Shown: in pieces, positions 1 to 7,954 of the stretch
Layout: every line of letters starts with the position of its first letter
Position numbering within the stretch: position 1 is the stretch's first letter
Assembly (NCBI RefSeq): GCF_003670115.1
Contig: NZ_QQTY01000003.1
Location: 372,001-436,000, forward strand
Direction of reading: 5' to 3'
From: Natronorubrum halophilum
Lineage (GTDB): Archaea > Halobacteriota > Halobacteria > Halobacteriales > Natrialbaceae
DNA length: 64,000 nucleotides
Position numbers and translations under genes: made by a program
The notes under the pieces: generated by a model
What the model was told of the DNA's origin: nothing
The model's input: only the letters and a program-made list of their open reading frames with translations
Database searches by the model: none

Positions 1-332
1 AGGGCGTCGGCCAGTCCGTAGGCCCACTCGAGGTACGGTTTCAGCGGTTTGGCGAGAACGTTCGTAAACCGAAAGCTGTCCCCGAAGTCCTCGGCCGTCA
101 CGTGCGTGTGGGCGACGATCGGGATGTCGCGCGACCGTGCCCGTTTCGCACACCAGACCGATCGAGGGCCCATAAGGTTGCAGTGGAACGCATCGGCATC
201 GAGGGTCGGGTCGGTCGTATACTGTAGGTTCAGTCGGTCGAGTATCTTCCGCTGGTGGACGACAGACTCGCGGATCCCACCGGTAACGTGCTTCTCGAAC
301 TCGAAGTAGTGGTTGATTTTTATTCCGGACAT
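1..332 (-). CDS. Glycosyltransferase, N-terminal part (runs off the window)
   Basis: An open frame read leftward from an ATG at 332 continues past base 1, giving about 110 residues without a stop. It begins MSGIKINHYFEFEKHVTGGI, the usual opening of GT-B fold group-1 glycosyltransferases: a short beta strand, then a glycine-rich turn where the acceptor domain binds. A PIVAHTHVTAEDF segment near residue 75 fits the second strand/loop of that domain. The donor-binding C-terminal domain lies outside the window. The next genes on the same strand are sulfatase-fold proteins, so a role in surface glycan or S-layer glycoprotein assembly is likely. Substrate unknown. Confidence 0.72.
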   Translation of the reverse strand, partial: MSGIKINHYFEFEKHVTGGIRESVVHQRKILDRLNLQYTTDPTLDADAFHCNLMGPRSVWCAKRARSRDIPIVAHTHVTAEDFGDSFRFTNVLAKPLKPYLEWAYGLADA

Positions 333-405
333 CCTGGTTCTCCCTCGACACGCCGAAACGGCCGTGAACCCACAACCGCCGTGATCGGTCGGGCACGGCG
401 ATCGG

Positions 406-1266
406 TCACTCGACTTCGAGCCACGGTACCTCCATGAGCGGCGGGATATGTGTCTCGATGTGGTGTTCCCAGACGCCCTCCTCGCCGAAGGCTTCCCCGT
501 GATCGGCGGTCACGACGACCCGTCCGTCCAGCTTTGGAATCAGGTCGGCGATGGCCTCGAGCGCGATTCGCAGGTTCTCCTCGTACAGTTCGAGAGCCGC
601 CTCCCGGGTGCCGTTTCTGACCAGATCGGCGGGATCGAGTTCGAGCCAGAGACCCGCCTTTTGTGCGAGTTCGCTGTCCTCGAGTCGGCTCTCGACCTTC
701 GGTCGGAGGGTGTCGCCAAACGACGAGAGCGCGCTCTCACCGCCGTCGGTCGCCTTTTCGGCCTCCTCTTGCCGTCGAATCCCCTTCTGAATCTGCTTGA
801 GTTTCTGCCCTTTCCCGCGAGAGAGGTAGGGAGCGTGTGGCTGCATGTAGTGGAGCACCGTCCGATCGGCCCGTTCGACAGCTGCGGAATGGGACTGAAA
901 CGCTTCCTCGAGACTTTCCGGCGGGACCGTTCCGAGATCGTCGTCCCAACCGGACTTCCAGACGTCGAAAACGTTGCTGATGTGGTCGGCGGCCGACCAT
1001 TCGTAGTCACAGCTCGCTCCCCACTTGAGTTCGTTCAGCGGGATGCCCAGATCGTTGATAAACGGGTTTCCCGAGAAGTACGCGATATCGTGATCGCCGT
1101 CGAACGTCCGATAGGCCCACTCCGGTGTCGACGAACCGGTACTCCGGCGCTTTTCTAGGGTCCCCTCGAGGTACTCGTCGTAAACTTCGCTGAACACGTC
1201 GTATCGACACGCATCCAGCACTAAGCAATAGTCCCATTTCGACTCGAGGAAGTGTTGTCCCTCCAT
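406..1266 (-). CDS. Alkaline phosphatase/sulfatase-fold hydrolase-like protein
   Basis: A 286-residue acidic protein. The N-terminus WDYCLVLDACRYDVF gives the first metal-binding aspartate of the alkaline-phosphatase superfamily. A Ser/Thr-rich nucleophile region (RSTGSSTPEW) follows near residue 42, and a VVVTADHGEAFGE segment near residue 250 gives the distal Asp-His metal ligands. It is much shorter than a classical sulfatase (450-550 residues). Similar short proteins are typical of haloarchaeal glycan-assembly islands, where their substrates are unproven. It lies between a glycosyltransferase and a longer sulfatase-like gene on the same strand and may act on sulfated or phosphorylated glycans. 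Fold assignment is fairly secure; the reaction is inferred. Confidence 0.72.
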   Translation of the reverse strand: MEGQHFLESKWDYCLVLDACRYDVFSEVYDEYLEGTLEKRRSTGSSTPEWAYRTFDGDHDIAYFSGNPFINDLGIPLNELKWGASCDYEWSAADHISNVFDVWKSGWDDDLGTVPPESLEEAFQSHSAAVERADRTVLHYMQPHAPYLSRGKGQKLKQIQKGIRRQEEAEKATDGGESALSSFGDTLRPKVESRLEDSELAQKAGLWLELDPADLVRNGTREAALELYEENLRIALEAIADLIPKLDGRVVVTADHGEAFGEEGVWEHHIETHIPPLMEVPWLEVE

Positions 1267-1396
1267 TGCTTGCGAGCCTCTTGCGAGTCATCCCATGTAA
1301 TCTTATTGGTGTCTGGATAGTCGCTGAGGCAGATATATCAGCCGTACTGTGTTCTCGTAGTATGACAACGTACCCCTGTATAGGGCACGCGGCGCG

Positions 1397-2968
1397 TCAC
1401 CCGAGGTAGCCGAGTTCGCGAAGTCGATCGCGGGTCTCCTCGTTTGCCTCCGCCAGTGCGTCACCCTCGTCAGCGTTCGTCTCGGTCGGGTCGTCCCACG
1501 CGCCGCCGACGGCGTCCTCGAAGCGAATGAGTGCCCGTTCGGTCGCAGCGACAACCTCGTCGTCCGCCGGATCGGCCGGCGCTTTCTCGTCGAGGCGGTA
1601 GCTCTCGTCTGAAATTCGGTCGGCACGAATGTACTTCGCATCGGTGCTGCGGGCGGCGCGCTGCCGCGAGTAGGCCCGGTGATCGTCGGGGAGGTCGATG
1701 CCGGCATTGCTCGCCTTCTCTTCTAAGTGGTGCAGTTCGATGACCGGCTGGGCGTACTCAACGAACGCGTAGTCACCGTTGTCGTCCCCCTCGAGCACCG
1801 CCCGCTGGCTGGGACCCGGATCCGCGGCCGCCTCGAAGTTGCGATACTCACTCGAGAGCAGCGATCGCGTCGGATCGCGAGCGAGGGCGTTGCCGTCGCC
1901 GTCCGTCTCGACGGTGCTCGGGTCCACGTCCATCGCGTCGAGGACGGTGTGATAGCAATCGAGCAACTCGACGAGATCGTCGCGTCGGTCGGCCTCGAGA
2001 TCGGGGTGTTTCACCAGCAGCGGGACGTTGATGAGCTCGTCGTAGAGGGCGAACTCGTGGCCGTAGAGGTCGTGTTCGCCGTGGAGTTCGCCGTGGTCGG
2101 CCGCGACGATGACGGTCGTTTCTTCCCACTGACCGGTTTCTCGCAGCCACGCGAACAGCCGGCCGAGTTCGGCGTCCATGTGGGCGATTTCGGCGTCGTA
2201 CAGTCCGCGAATGGCGTCCCACTCCTCGTCGTCGATCTCTCGAGCGCCCGAGTTGTACTCCTTCGAGTTCTGGCAGACCTCGTCGGGATCGACGCCGGGG
2301 GCGAACTCCTCGCGGTACGTCTCGGGCGGGTAGTAGGGTAGGTGGGCGTCCATCAGGTTGACGAACGTGAACCATCCCCGGTCGCTCTCGCTGTCGTCGA
2401 TGAACGACCGCGTCCGGTCGATAACTGCCGGCGTCTTGGAGTCGGCACCCTCGCCGCTGGCGAGTTTTTCGTGGGCTATCGCGCCGACCCTGACGAGTTT
2501 CGACGCCAGTTCGTGGAGATAGTCGTTGTCGTTGACCGTCTGCCACACGCTGGCTAACGGCCCCGAAAGGACGTCACCGGGGAGGGCTTCGAAGAACGAA
2601 TCTTGCTCGTCGAAGCCATCGGTGAGCCCGGTGTAGGGTGTAATCCAGGCGTTCGAGGAGTAACACGCCGTGTCGTAGTCGGCTGCCGAGAGAATAGACG
2701 CGAGGGTCACGACGTCGTCGAGGTACGGGCTCCCCTGGTCGGCCCCGTGCTGGCTCGGATAACGGCCGGTAAACAGCGAGGCGTGAACCGGCAAGGTCCA
2801 CGGGGCGGGCGCAACTGCCGACTCGAAGACGGTCGCCTCCTCGGCGAATCTCGAGAGTTCCGGCGTCGTCTCCCGTCCGTACCCGTACGGACCGAGACGG
2901 TCTTTTCGAACGGTATCCAACACGACAAAAAGGACGTTTGACTGAGAAGCCCTGTCCATCAGTGGCAA
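1397..2968 (-). CDS. Sulfatase-family hydrolase
   Basis: A 523-residue protein with sulfatase architecture. LFVVLDTVRKDRLGPYGY at residues 13-30 holds the first metal aspartate, PWTLPVHASLFTGRYPSQHG around residues 56-75 is the nucleophile motif, and VIVAADHGELHGEHDLYGHE near residue 290 holds the distal metal ligands. The formylglycine motif C/S-x-P-x-R is replaced by T58-x-P60-x-H62, so a classical formylglycine nucleophile is absent; the Thr may serve as in phosphatase or phosphotransferase relatives. No signal peptide is evident. The gene sits with a glycosyltransferase and a second sulfatase-fold gene, suggesting glycan modification. A start three codons later (MDRASQ) is equally possible. 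Confidence 0.82.
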   Translation of the reverse strand: MPLMDRASQSNVLFVVLDTVRKDRLGPYGYGRETTPELSRFAEEATVFESAVAPAPWTLPVHASLFTGRYPSQHGADQGSPYLDDVVTLASILSAADYDTACYSSNAWITPYTGLTDGFDEQDSFFEALPGDVLSGPLASVWQTVNDNDYLHELASKLVRVGAIAHEKLASGEGADSKTPAVIDRTRSFIDDSESDRGWFTFVNLMDAHLPYYPPETYREEFAPGVDPDEVCQNSKEYNSGAREIDDEEWDAIRGLYDAEIAHMDAELGRLFAWLRETGQWEETTVIVAADHGELHGEHDLYGHEFALYDELINVPLLVKHPDLEADRRDDLVELLDCYHTVLDAMDVDPSTVETDGDGNALARDPTRSLLSSEYRNFEAAADPGPSQRAVLEGDDNGDYAFVEYAQPVIELHHLEEKASNAGIDLPDDHRAYSRQRAARSTDAKYIRADRISDESYRLDEKAPADPADDEVVAATERALIRFEDAVGGAWDDPTETNADEGDALAEANEETRDRLRELGYLG

Positions 2969-3161
2969 CGTCCAGAGCTATCCAAATAAATTGAGTGGCA
3001 AACTATAGACGCGTTGAAATGCTCGAGGGCGTCCGCGAACCCGGCCGGAATCCCCCTCCTGCGAGGTCCGATAGTCCGTTGGACGAGCGGGAACCGACGA
3101 CGCCCACTTTTCCGTCGACAGCAATCAGACGTTTCAAGTCCCCTAACGATTCACATAAGCC

Positions 3162-4181
3162 ATGAACGAGCGAAACAGGCGCGCGTTTCTTATCGGCGTT
3201 GTCGGGACGATAGCGGTCTTTGCCGTCCTGTTCTTCGTCGTCGGTGCGCGCCGAATCCTCGAGTCGTTACTCTCGGCGGATCCGTCTCTGGTCGTCGCCA
3301 CATTCGTCCTTGCACTCTGCTGGCTAGCCGCCTGGAGTCTAATGCTCCGGACCGTCCTCGCCTCGCTCGACGTCGATATCTCGATCAGTACGGCGTTTTT
3401 CGTCTACGCCGGTGCCGTCTTCGCCAACAACGTCACCCCGTTCGGCCAGGCTGGCGGCGAACCCATCGCCGCGTTGCTCATCTCCAAGGTTTCGGACTCT
3501 CGGTACGAAACCGGCCTCGTCGGCATCGCGAGCGTCGACGTTCTCAACGTCGTTCCATCCGTCTCGCTAATCCTCGCCGGCGTCGGGTACTACGCGACTA
3601 CTGCCACCGTCGGCGAGAGCCTCGAGACGGCCGTCGGCTCGGCAGTCGCGTTGATTGCTGCGATCGTGTTCGCCATGGTGCTCGTCTGGCGATGGCGCGA
3701 CGCACTCATTGATCGGCTTCCCGCCATTGTCGCTCCCCAACTCGGCCGACTCGGACTCGAACGGTTCGACTCCGAAACGCTCGAGGAAGATCTCTCGGAC
3801 CGGCTGGGGCGGTTGTTCGAGAATATCGAGCGCGTTGCGATGGACCGGTGGCGTCTCGCCACCGCGGTCGGCCTCTCGCTAGCCGGCTGGCTCTTTCAGG
3901 TGTTCGCACTCACGGCGGCGTTCGCTGCACTCGGCTATAGCGTTCCGCCGTCCGTCCTACTGTTCGTAATTCCGCTCGCTAACCTCGCCGGTGCAGCGCC
4001 TCTCCCGGGCGGTCTCGGCGGAATCGAAGCCGCGTTCGTTACGCTACTCGTCCCGACGACCGGCATCGAGGCGTCGGCCATTACCGCAGCCGTCCTCATC
4101 TTCCGGGGTGCGGTCTACTGGATGCCGGTCGCGATCGGGGGTGCGTCGGTGTCCGGGTTCGGCGTCAACGCCCTGCGGTGA
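3162..4181 (+). CDS. Lysylphosphatidylglycerol synthase TM-region / flippase-like membrane protein
   Basis: A 339-residue integral membrane protein with about eight hydrophobic helices. It begins with a short basic stretch (MNERNRR) and a strong helix at residues 9-28. The pattern, including a NNVTPFGQAGGEP motif near residue 90 and PLPGGLGGIEAAF near residue 285, matches the UPF0104/LPG_synthase_TM family (PF03706). In archaea these proteins occur near glycosyltransferase genes and are thought to move or modify lipid-linked substrates, although function is rarely shown. It is divergent from the sulfatase gene on its left and precedes a YdjM-like gene by 63 bases on the same strand. Confidence 0.82.
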   Translation: MNERNRRAFLIGVVGTIAVFAVLFFVVGARRILESLLSADPSLVVATFVLALCWLAAWSLMLRTVLASLDVDISISTAFFVYAGAVFANNVTPFGQAGGEPIAALLISKVSDSRYETGLVGIASVDVLNVVPSVSLILAGVGYYATTATVGESLETAVGSAVALIAAIVFAMVLVWRWRDALIDRLPAIVAPQLGRLGLERFDSETLEEDLSDRLGRLFENIERVAMDRWRLATAVGLSLAGWLFQVFALTAAFAALGYSVPPSVLLFVIPLANLAGAAPLPGGLGGIEAAFVTLLVPTTGIEASAITAAVLIFRGAVYWMPVAIGGASVSGFGVNALR

Positions 4182-4244
4182 GTCCGCGACGGTAACCGAG
4201 CGGTTAATCTTCGTCCGCCGCCGAGCGTCGGACGACAACTCCTC

Positions 4245-4742
4245 ATGTATCGCGGCGGCCACGTCGGATTCAACGCCTTGCTGTACGCCCCGTTCGTCCC
4301 CGTGCTGAGCCGCTACTGGTCGCTCGAGATCGCGTTACTGGGCGCGGCGCTCGCCCTCGCTGTCGCGAACCTGCCGGATATCGACCAGTCGCTGCCGCGA
4401 CTCCCCCACCGCGGGCCGACGCACACGATCTGGTTCGCCGTTCTAGTCGGCGTGGCTGCCGGCGGCGGAACCGCGCTCGTCGCTCGTTCGACGCCGCAAT
4501 CGTTTCTGTTTGGATTCGCCATCGGAACCGGTGGCGTCCTCGCCCACCTCGCGGGCGATATCGTGACACCGATGGGGATCTGCCCCTTCGCCCCCGTTTC
4601 ACGGTTTCACGTGACCCTCAACTGGTTCAAATCCAAGAACAGCCGGATCAATCGAGTCCTGTTACTCGTCGGCCTTTCGGCACTGAGCGCGTCAGTGCTC
4701 CTTACGGTCGGGCTATCGACGGGGGCCGTCCACACAGGCTGA
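4245..4742 (+). CDS. YdjM-type membrane-bound putative metal-dependent hydrolase
   Basis: A 165-residue membrane protein. It opens MYRGGHVGFNALLYAP, then shows hydrophobic helices and the family motif NLPDIDQSLPRLPHRGPTHT (residues about 43-62), whose Asp-x-Asp and His-Arg-Gly-x-Thr-His residues define the LexA-binding, inner-membrane putative hydrolase family (PF04307). A second histidine-bearing segment (LAHLAGDIVTPMG) lies near residue 100. It faces a second, frameshifted member of the same family located immediately downstream on the opposite strand. Metal-dependent hydrolysis is a family prediction; no substrate is known. Confidence 0.8.
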   Translation: MYRGGHVGFNALLYAPFVPVLSRYWSLEIALLGAALALAVANLPDIDQSLPRLPHRGPTHTIWFAVLVGVAAGGGTALVARSTPQSFLFGFAIGTGGVLAHLAGDIVTPMGICPFAPVSRFHVTLNWFKSKNSRINRVLLLVGLSALSASVLLTVGLSTGAVHTG

Positions 4743-4825
4743 TCGACGTGTCAAGGTCACCTCGTCTCGAGGCAGCCGTTATGGAGAATGTCCCGTCCTT
4801 CAGGGCGAGATGAGCGTCAACTAAA

Positions 4826-5268
4826 CTATAGGACCTCGTCCGTCCGCCACGCGAGAATCCCGAGGGAGATCGACCAGAGCATGATCGTTTCCGGCAATCC
4901 GTGAATCGTGACCCGGGACTCCACGTCGATTCGAGCGGGAAGAGCCAGTTGATCCCTTTCGGCGAGAGCGAATCGATCACGAGGTGTGAGCTGATCGCTA
5001 GCCCAGCGGCGAGCGTGACCGCTCGGTCTCGAGTGACTTCGAAGATAACGACGACGATCGCCAGCACGAACAGGGGCGTGTGGGTGAGTCCGCGATGGAC
5101 GAACGGCCACTCCCACGTCGCAGGGAAATAAAAGTCCACGTCCGGAAGGAGCCCGAGAACGATCCCGATTTGCGGGTCGGCGTCCGTAAACTCCTGTACG
5201 AGCACATAGCCAACGATGGCGTGCGTGGTGATCGCCCCAGCGAGAAAGAGGAATCGATCTACTTCCAT
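4826..5268 (-). pseudogene. Frameshifted YdjM-type membrane hydrolase
   Basis: From an ATG at 5268 the frame encodes MEVDRFLFLAGAITTHAIVG, then LLPDVDFYFPATWEWPFVHR-GLTHTP, the Asp-x-Asp...His-Arg-Gly-x-Thr-His signature of PF04307, and SHLVIDSLSPKGINWLFPLE. Near base 4905-4920 (around a CCCGGG) the sensible protein continues in another frame as TIHGLPETIMLWSISLGILA, ending at a stop at 4826. Moving between the two frames needs the loss of one base or gain of two. The original frame instead runs on as low-complexity nonsense into the neighbouring gene. This is either a genuine frameshift in a recent pseudogene or a sequencing error. It is a convergent paralogue of the gene at 4245-4742. Confidence 0.75.
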
Positions 5269-5424
5269 CGAGCGTTTTTATGACCGGCAGTACCACATAA
5301 TTTGTGGCTATCACGTCCGATCAAAGATCGATATTCAGGATCGCAGATATGCTGGTATCGTGGAGAAAAAACATCACTTTCCTAACCGACAACGCTTACA
5401 TTTGGGGCAGAATAGGGGCCGGTA

Positions 5425-5952
5425 ATGGGACCGCTACAACTTGACGGACTGCCGACGTGGCTCGAGTCACTGTTCGCGTCGGAACTCGCGTTCGTCGTGT
5501 TGTTCGGCATCTGCATCCTCGAGGGAGCGATGATGCTGCGGTTCATGCCGAGCGAACTCGTCGTTCCGAGTGCGATCACGCTGATCGGCTCGTCGATCCC
5601 CGAGGTGATGACGATCGTCGTGATCGCCGTCGTCGGGACGACTATCGGACAGGCCGTGCTGTTCTACCTGGTTCGTCGTGCCGGCCGGGAGTACGTCATC
5701 CGGAAGCGGTGGTTTCCGCTCACGGAATCGCGACTCGAGCGGTTCGACGGGTGGTTCGACCGCTGGGGGGGCGTCGCCGTCGCTGGGAGTAATACGCTGT
5801 TGGTCGTCAGGGGATTACTCACCGTCCCCGCCGGGCTCTCGGAGATGGACGGGCGCTCGTTCGTCGCGCTGTCGGCGATCGGCTCGCTGTCCTTCCAGTC
5901 GATCCTCGCCGGTCTCTACCTCTTCGGCGGCTATCTCCTCCTCTTCGGGTGA
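5425..5952 (+). CDS. DedA/SNARE-associated (VTT-domain) membrane protein
   Basis: A 175-residue membrane protein. After a short amphipathic start (MGPLQLDGLPTWLESLF) come hydrophobic segments FVVLFGICILEGAMMLRFMP (residues 23-42), a second near residue 65 and two C-terminal ones. The LEGAMMLRFMPSELVVP stretch corresponds to the E...P re-entrant motif of DedA proteins, and a Gly/Arg-rich VRRAGREYVIRK follows near residue 83. DedA proteins are implicated in lipid flipping and membrane homeostasis. It stands alone on its strand between a broken YdjM-like gene and an arylsulfotransferase-like gene. It is slightly shorter than bacterial DedA (about 200 residues). Confidence 0.78.
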   Translation: MGPLQLDGLPTWLESLFASELAFVVLFGICILEGAMMLRFMPSELVVPSAITLIGSSIPEVMTIVVIAVVGTTIGQAVLFYLVRRAGREYVIRKRWFPLTESRLERFDGWFDRWGGVAVAGSNTLLVVRGLLTVPAGLSEMDGRSFVALSAIGSLSFQSILAGLYLFGGYLLLFG

Positions 5953-6061
5953 ACTGGGAACGGTGTGTGAGACTCGACGCTGAAATCGGTATCAGGTTCT
6001 CGCACTCGTCGTTCGCTAGCCGTCGATTCGCTCGGAGACGGATCGAGCGCCCCCGATACCG

Positions 6062-6169
6062 CTAGAATATGCTCAGAACGTCCAGTACCCGGTCGATGTA
6101 CTTGTCGTATTTTCCTTCGTCCGCCGCCGTTTCGTCGGCGGATTCCGCCGTCCGCTCGTCGCCGTTCAT
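6062..6169 (-). CDS. Possible 35-residue acidic small protein
   Basis: A short open frame read leftward from an ATG at 6169 to a TAG at 6062-6064 begins MNGDERTAESADETAADEGK and ends in a possible amphipathic helix (YIDRVLDVLSIF). The acidic, alanine-rich composition and G/C-biased third positions are typical of haloarchaeal coding DNA, and the C-terminal hydrophobic patch looks protein-like. It lies in the gap between the DedA-like and arylsulfotransferase-like genes. I do not recognise a family; such a short frame could be chance. Confidence 0.38.
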   Translation of the reverse strand: MNGDERTAESADETAADEGKYDKYIDRVLDVLSIF

Positions 6170-6363
6170 AGAACGATATTGTCTCCGCACCGACATGGTT
6201 TTTCGGGTAGTGAAGGGATAGTTCGCGGACATCTCGTCACCTCGATTACGGGGTTGATCACCCTCGAGACCCGCTCTCTGTCACTCTCGGCTACGAAACG
6301 TCGGTACCGATCACGTCGTACAACGGCTGTGAGTGATGTATGTGCCGTTTCACCGACGAGGGA

Positions 6364-7767
6364 TCAACCATCCCGCCGATAGAACGGGAGCCGGAACCGG
6401 ATTCCCGCATCACGAAGTTGCCACCTGACCTCTAATGCGGCCCACGTCACCCCGACGAGGAGCGCGATGCCGACGGCGGCGAACTCGGTCGATCCCATCC
6501 AGATCGGCGTTGCGAAGAGGAGCCCGTTGTGAATTCGGTGGGGAAGAAGCTCCTCGAGGAGGTTCCCCGGATACTCGAGCGGATTGAATCCAAAGCCGTC
6601 ATCACTGTCGCCGCCGTCGTCGTCGGCCGTGCGGGACTCGAGGCCGAGTTCGGCTGCGCTCTGGCCGCCCTCGCTCTCCGCGCCGGTCTCGAGGCGTTCC
6701 GCCTCGTAGGGGAGCGTCGATCCGACCTCCCAGACGATCTCACCCTCTTCGTTGACCTCGATCACGCGATTACCGTGTGAGTCGGCGATGAGCGTGTTCC
6801 CGTTGGGGAGCCTGTCGGCGTCTCGAGGCCACTGAATCTGCTCGTCCGCCCACTGCCAGGTTCGGTTCCACTCGCCGTCCTCGCGCTGGAACTCCTGGAC
6901 TCGGCCCTGTTCCGAGTCGGCGACGACGATGGCCGGCCCGCCCTGCGATTCGGGGATGTAGTCGGGGTTGTGCTGTTCGTACTGGACGTCGTAATCGTTC
7001 TCGCTCCCGAGCGTCCAGTCGTCGACCAGTCCCTCCTCCGGGTCGAGGAAGACGACCTGGTCCTGGTTTCGCAGGCTGGCCATGATCCGCCCCTCGTGTT
7101 CACCTTCCTCGATGTACTCGACGTCGTTGATGTGCGCCCAGTCCTCCGGATACGGGCCGCCTTCCTCGACGGGGAAGTCGCTCTGGGCGTCCCAGAGCCA
7201 GTCGACGACCTCTGTCTCGGTGTTCACGACGAACACTTGATCCGCGACGATGTCAGCGATGGCCACGTGCGTGTCGTTGATGCGCGTCGCGTCGTGCCAC
7301 TCGCCGGCGGTCTCCTTGTAGTCGTAGCGCTCGTAGAGCACTTCGACCTCGCCGGTCTCGAGATCAACGCGCTCGAGGACGTTTCTCGAGCACGGCGGAT
7401 CGCTGCACGTCGGCCCCGCGCTGTGGATCGTATCCGTCGCGGTGTACTCGACGGTCAGCGGGTCATCTTCGGTGGGATCGACGTCGAAGTACTTCGTCCG
7501 GGTGTTGTTGTAGTACATCACCTCGCCATCGGGCGTGTATGCGGTGATCGTCCCCGCTCGCCCTGATTCGGTGATGACCGTGTGATTGTCCGTCTCCGGT
7601 GCGTTTGGAACGTCCGCCTCGGTCGCAGTCGAGAGACCGTCTTCCGACGCTGAAGTGGCAAGTGCGGCTGCTGAAAGGAGAATCACGGCGATGAACGCGA
7701 TGCGAAGTCGATTTCGCGAGAGCACCGACCGCACGGCCGTAAGCGATGGAAGCGACTGCTCACTCAC
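6364..7767 (-). CDS. Arylsulfotransferase (ASST)-family membrane-anchored protein
   Basis: A 467-residue protein with an N-terminal transmembrane helix (LRIAFIAVILLSAAALATSA, residues 21-40), a long soluble region and a C-terminal membrane segment (FAAVGIALLVGVTWAALEV, near residue 435). The soluble part has repeated beta-propeller blades such as DATRINDTHVAIADIVADQV, AHINDVEYIEEGEHEGRIMA and WPRDADRLPNGNTLIADSHG, the pattern of arylsulfotransferase/ASST-like six-bladed propellers (PF05935/PF14269). It probably faces outside the cell. Sulfotransfer or another modification of surface glycans fits the sulfatase-like genes to its left. Catalytic histidines were not assigned with confidence, so activity is inferred. 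Confidence 0.75.
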   Translation of the reverse strand: MSEQSLPSLTAVRSVLSRNRLRIAFIAVILLSAAALATSASEDGLSTATEADVPNAPETDNHTVITESGRAGTITAYTPDGEVMYYNNTRTKYFDVDPTEDDPLTVEYTATDTIHSAGPTCSDPPCSRNVLERVDLETGEVEVLYERYDYKETAGEWHDATRINDTHVAIADIVADQVFVVNTETEVVDWLWDAQSDFPVEEGGPYPEDWAHINDVEYIEEGEHEGRIMASLRNQDQVVFLDPEEGLVDDWTLGSENDYDVQYEQHNPDYIPESQGGPAIVVADSEQGRVQEFQREDGEWNRTWQWADEQIQWPRDADRLPNGNTLIADSHGNRVIEVNEEGEIVWEVGSTLPYEAERLETGAESEGGQSAAELGLESRTADDDGGDSDDGFGFNPLEYPGNLLEELLPHRIHNGLLFATPIWMGSTEFAAVGIALLVGVTWAALEVRWQLRDAGIRFRLPFYRRDG

Positions 7768-7954
7768 GATCCGGTCACCCTTGAGTATCGAACTGCCGTC
7801 TGGGAACTCATTAGTCCCTGTTTTCTGAGCAAGATATTTGTGCTTTTACTATGATCGGTGGTAGAGTCCGTGTCTGAAATACACCCCATCCCGATTATGG
7901 GATAAACCGGTGCAATACCTTGTCCCGAAGGCTGTAGGGGACGTCAAACGCTTT

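Noticed and set aside
7889-7910. ATCCC-N6-GGGAT dyad between the arylsulfotransferase-like and CNNM genes
   Set aside because: Short arms, no T-tract and no promoter context; probably chance.
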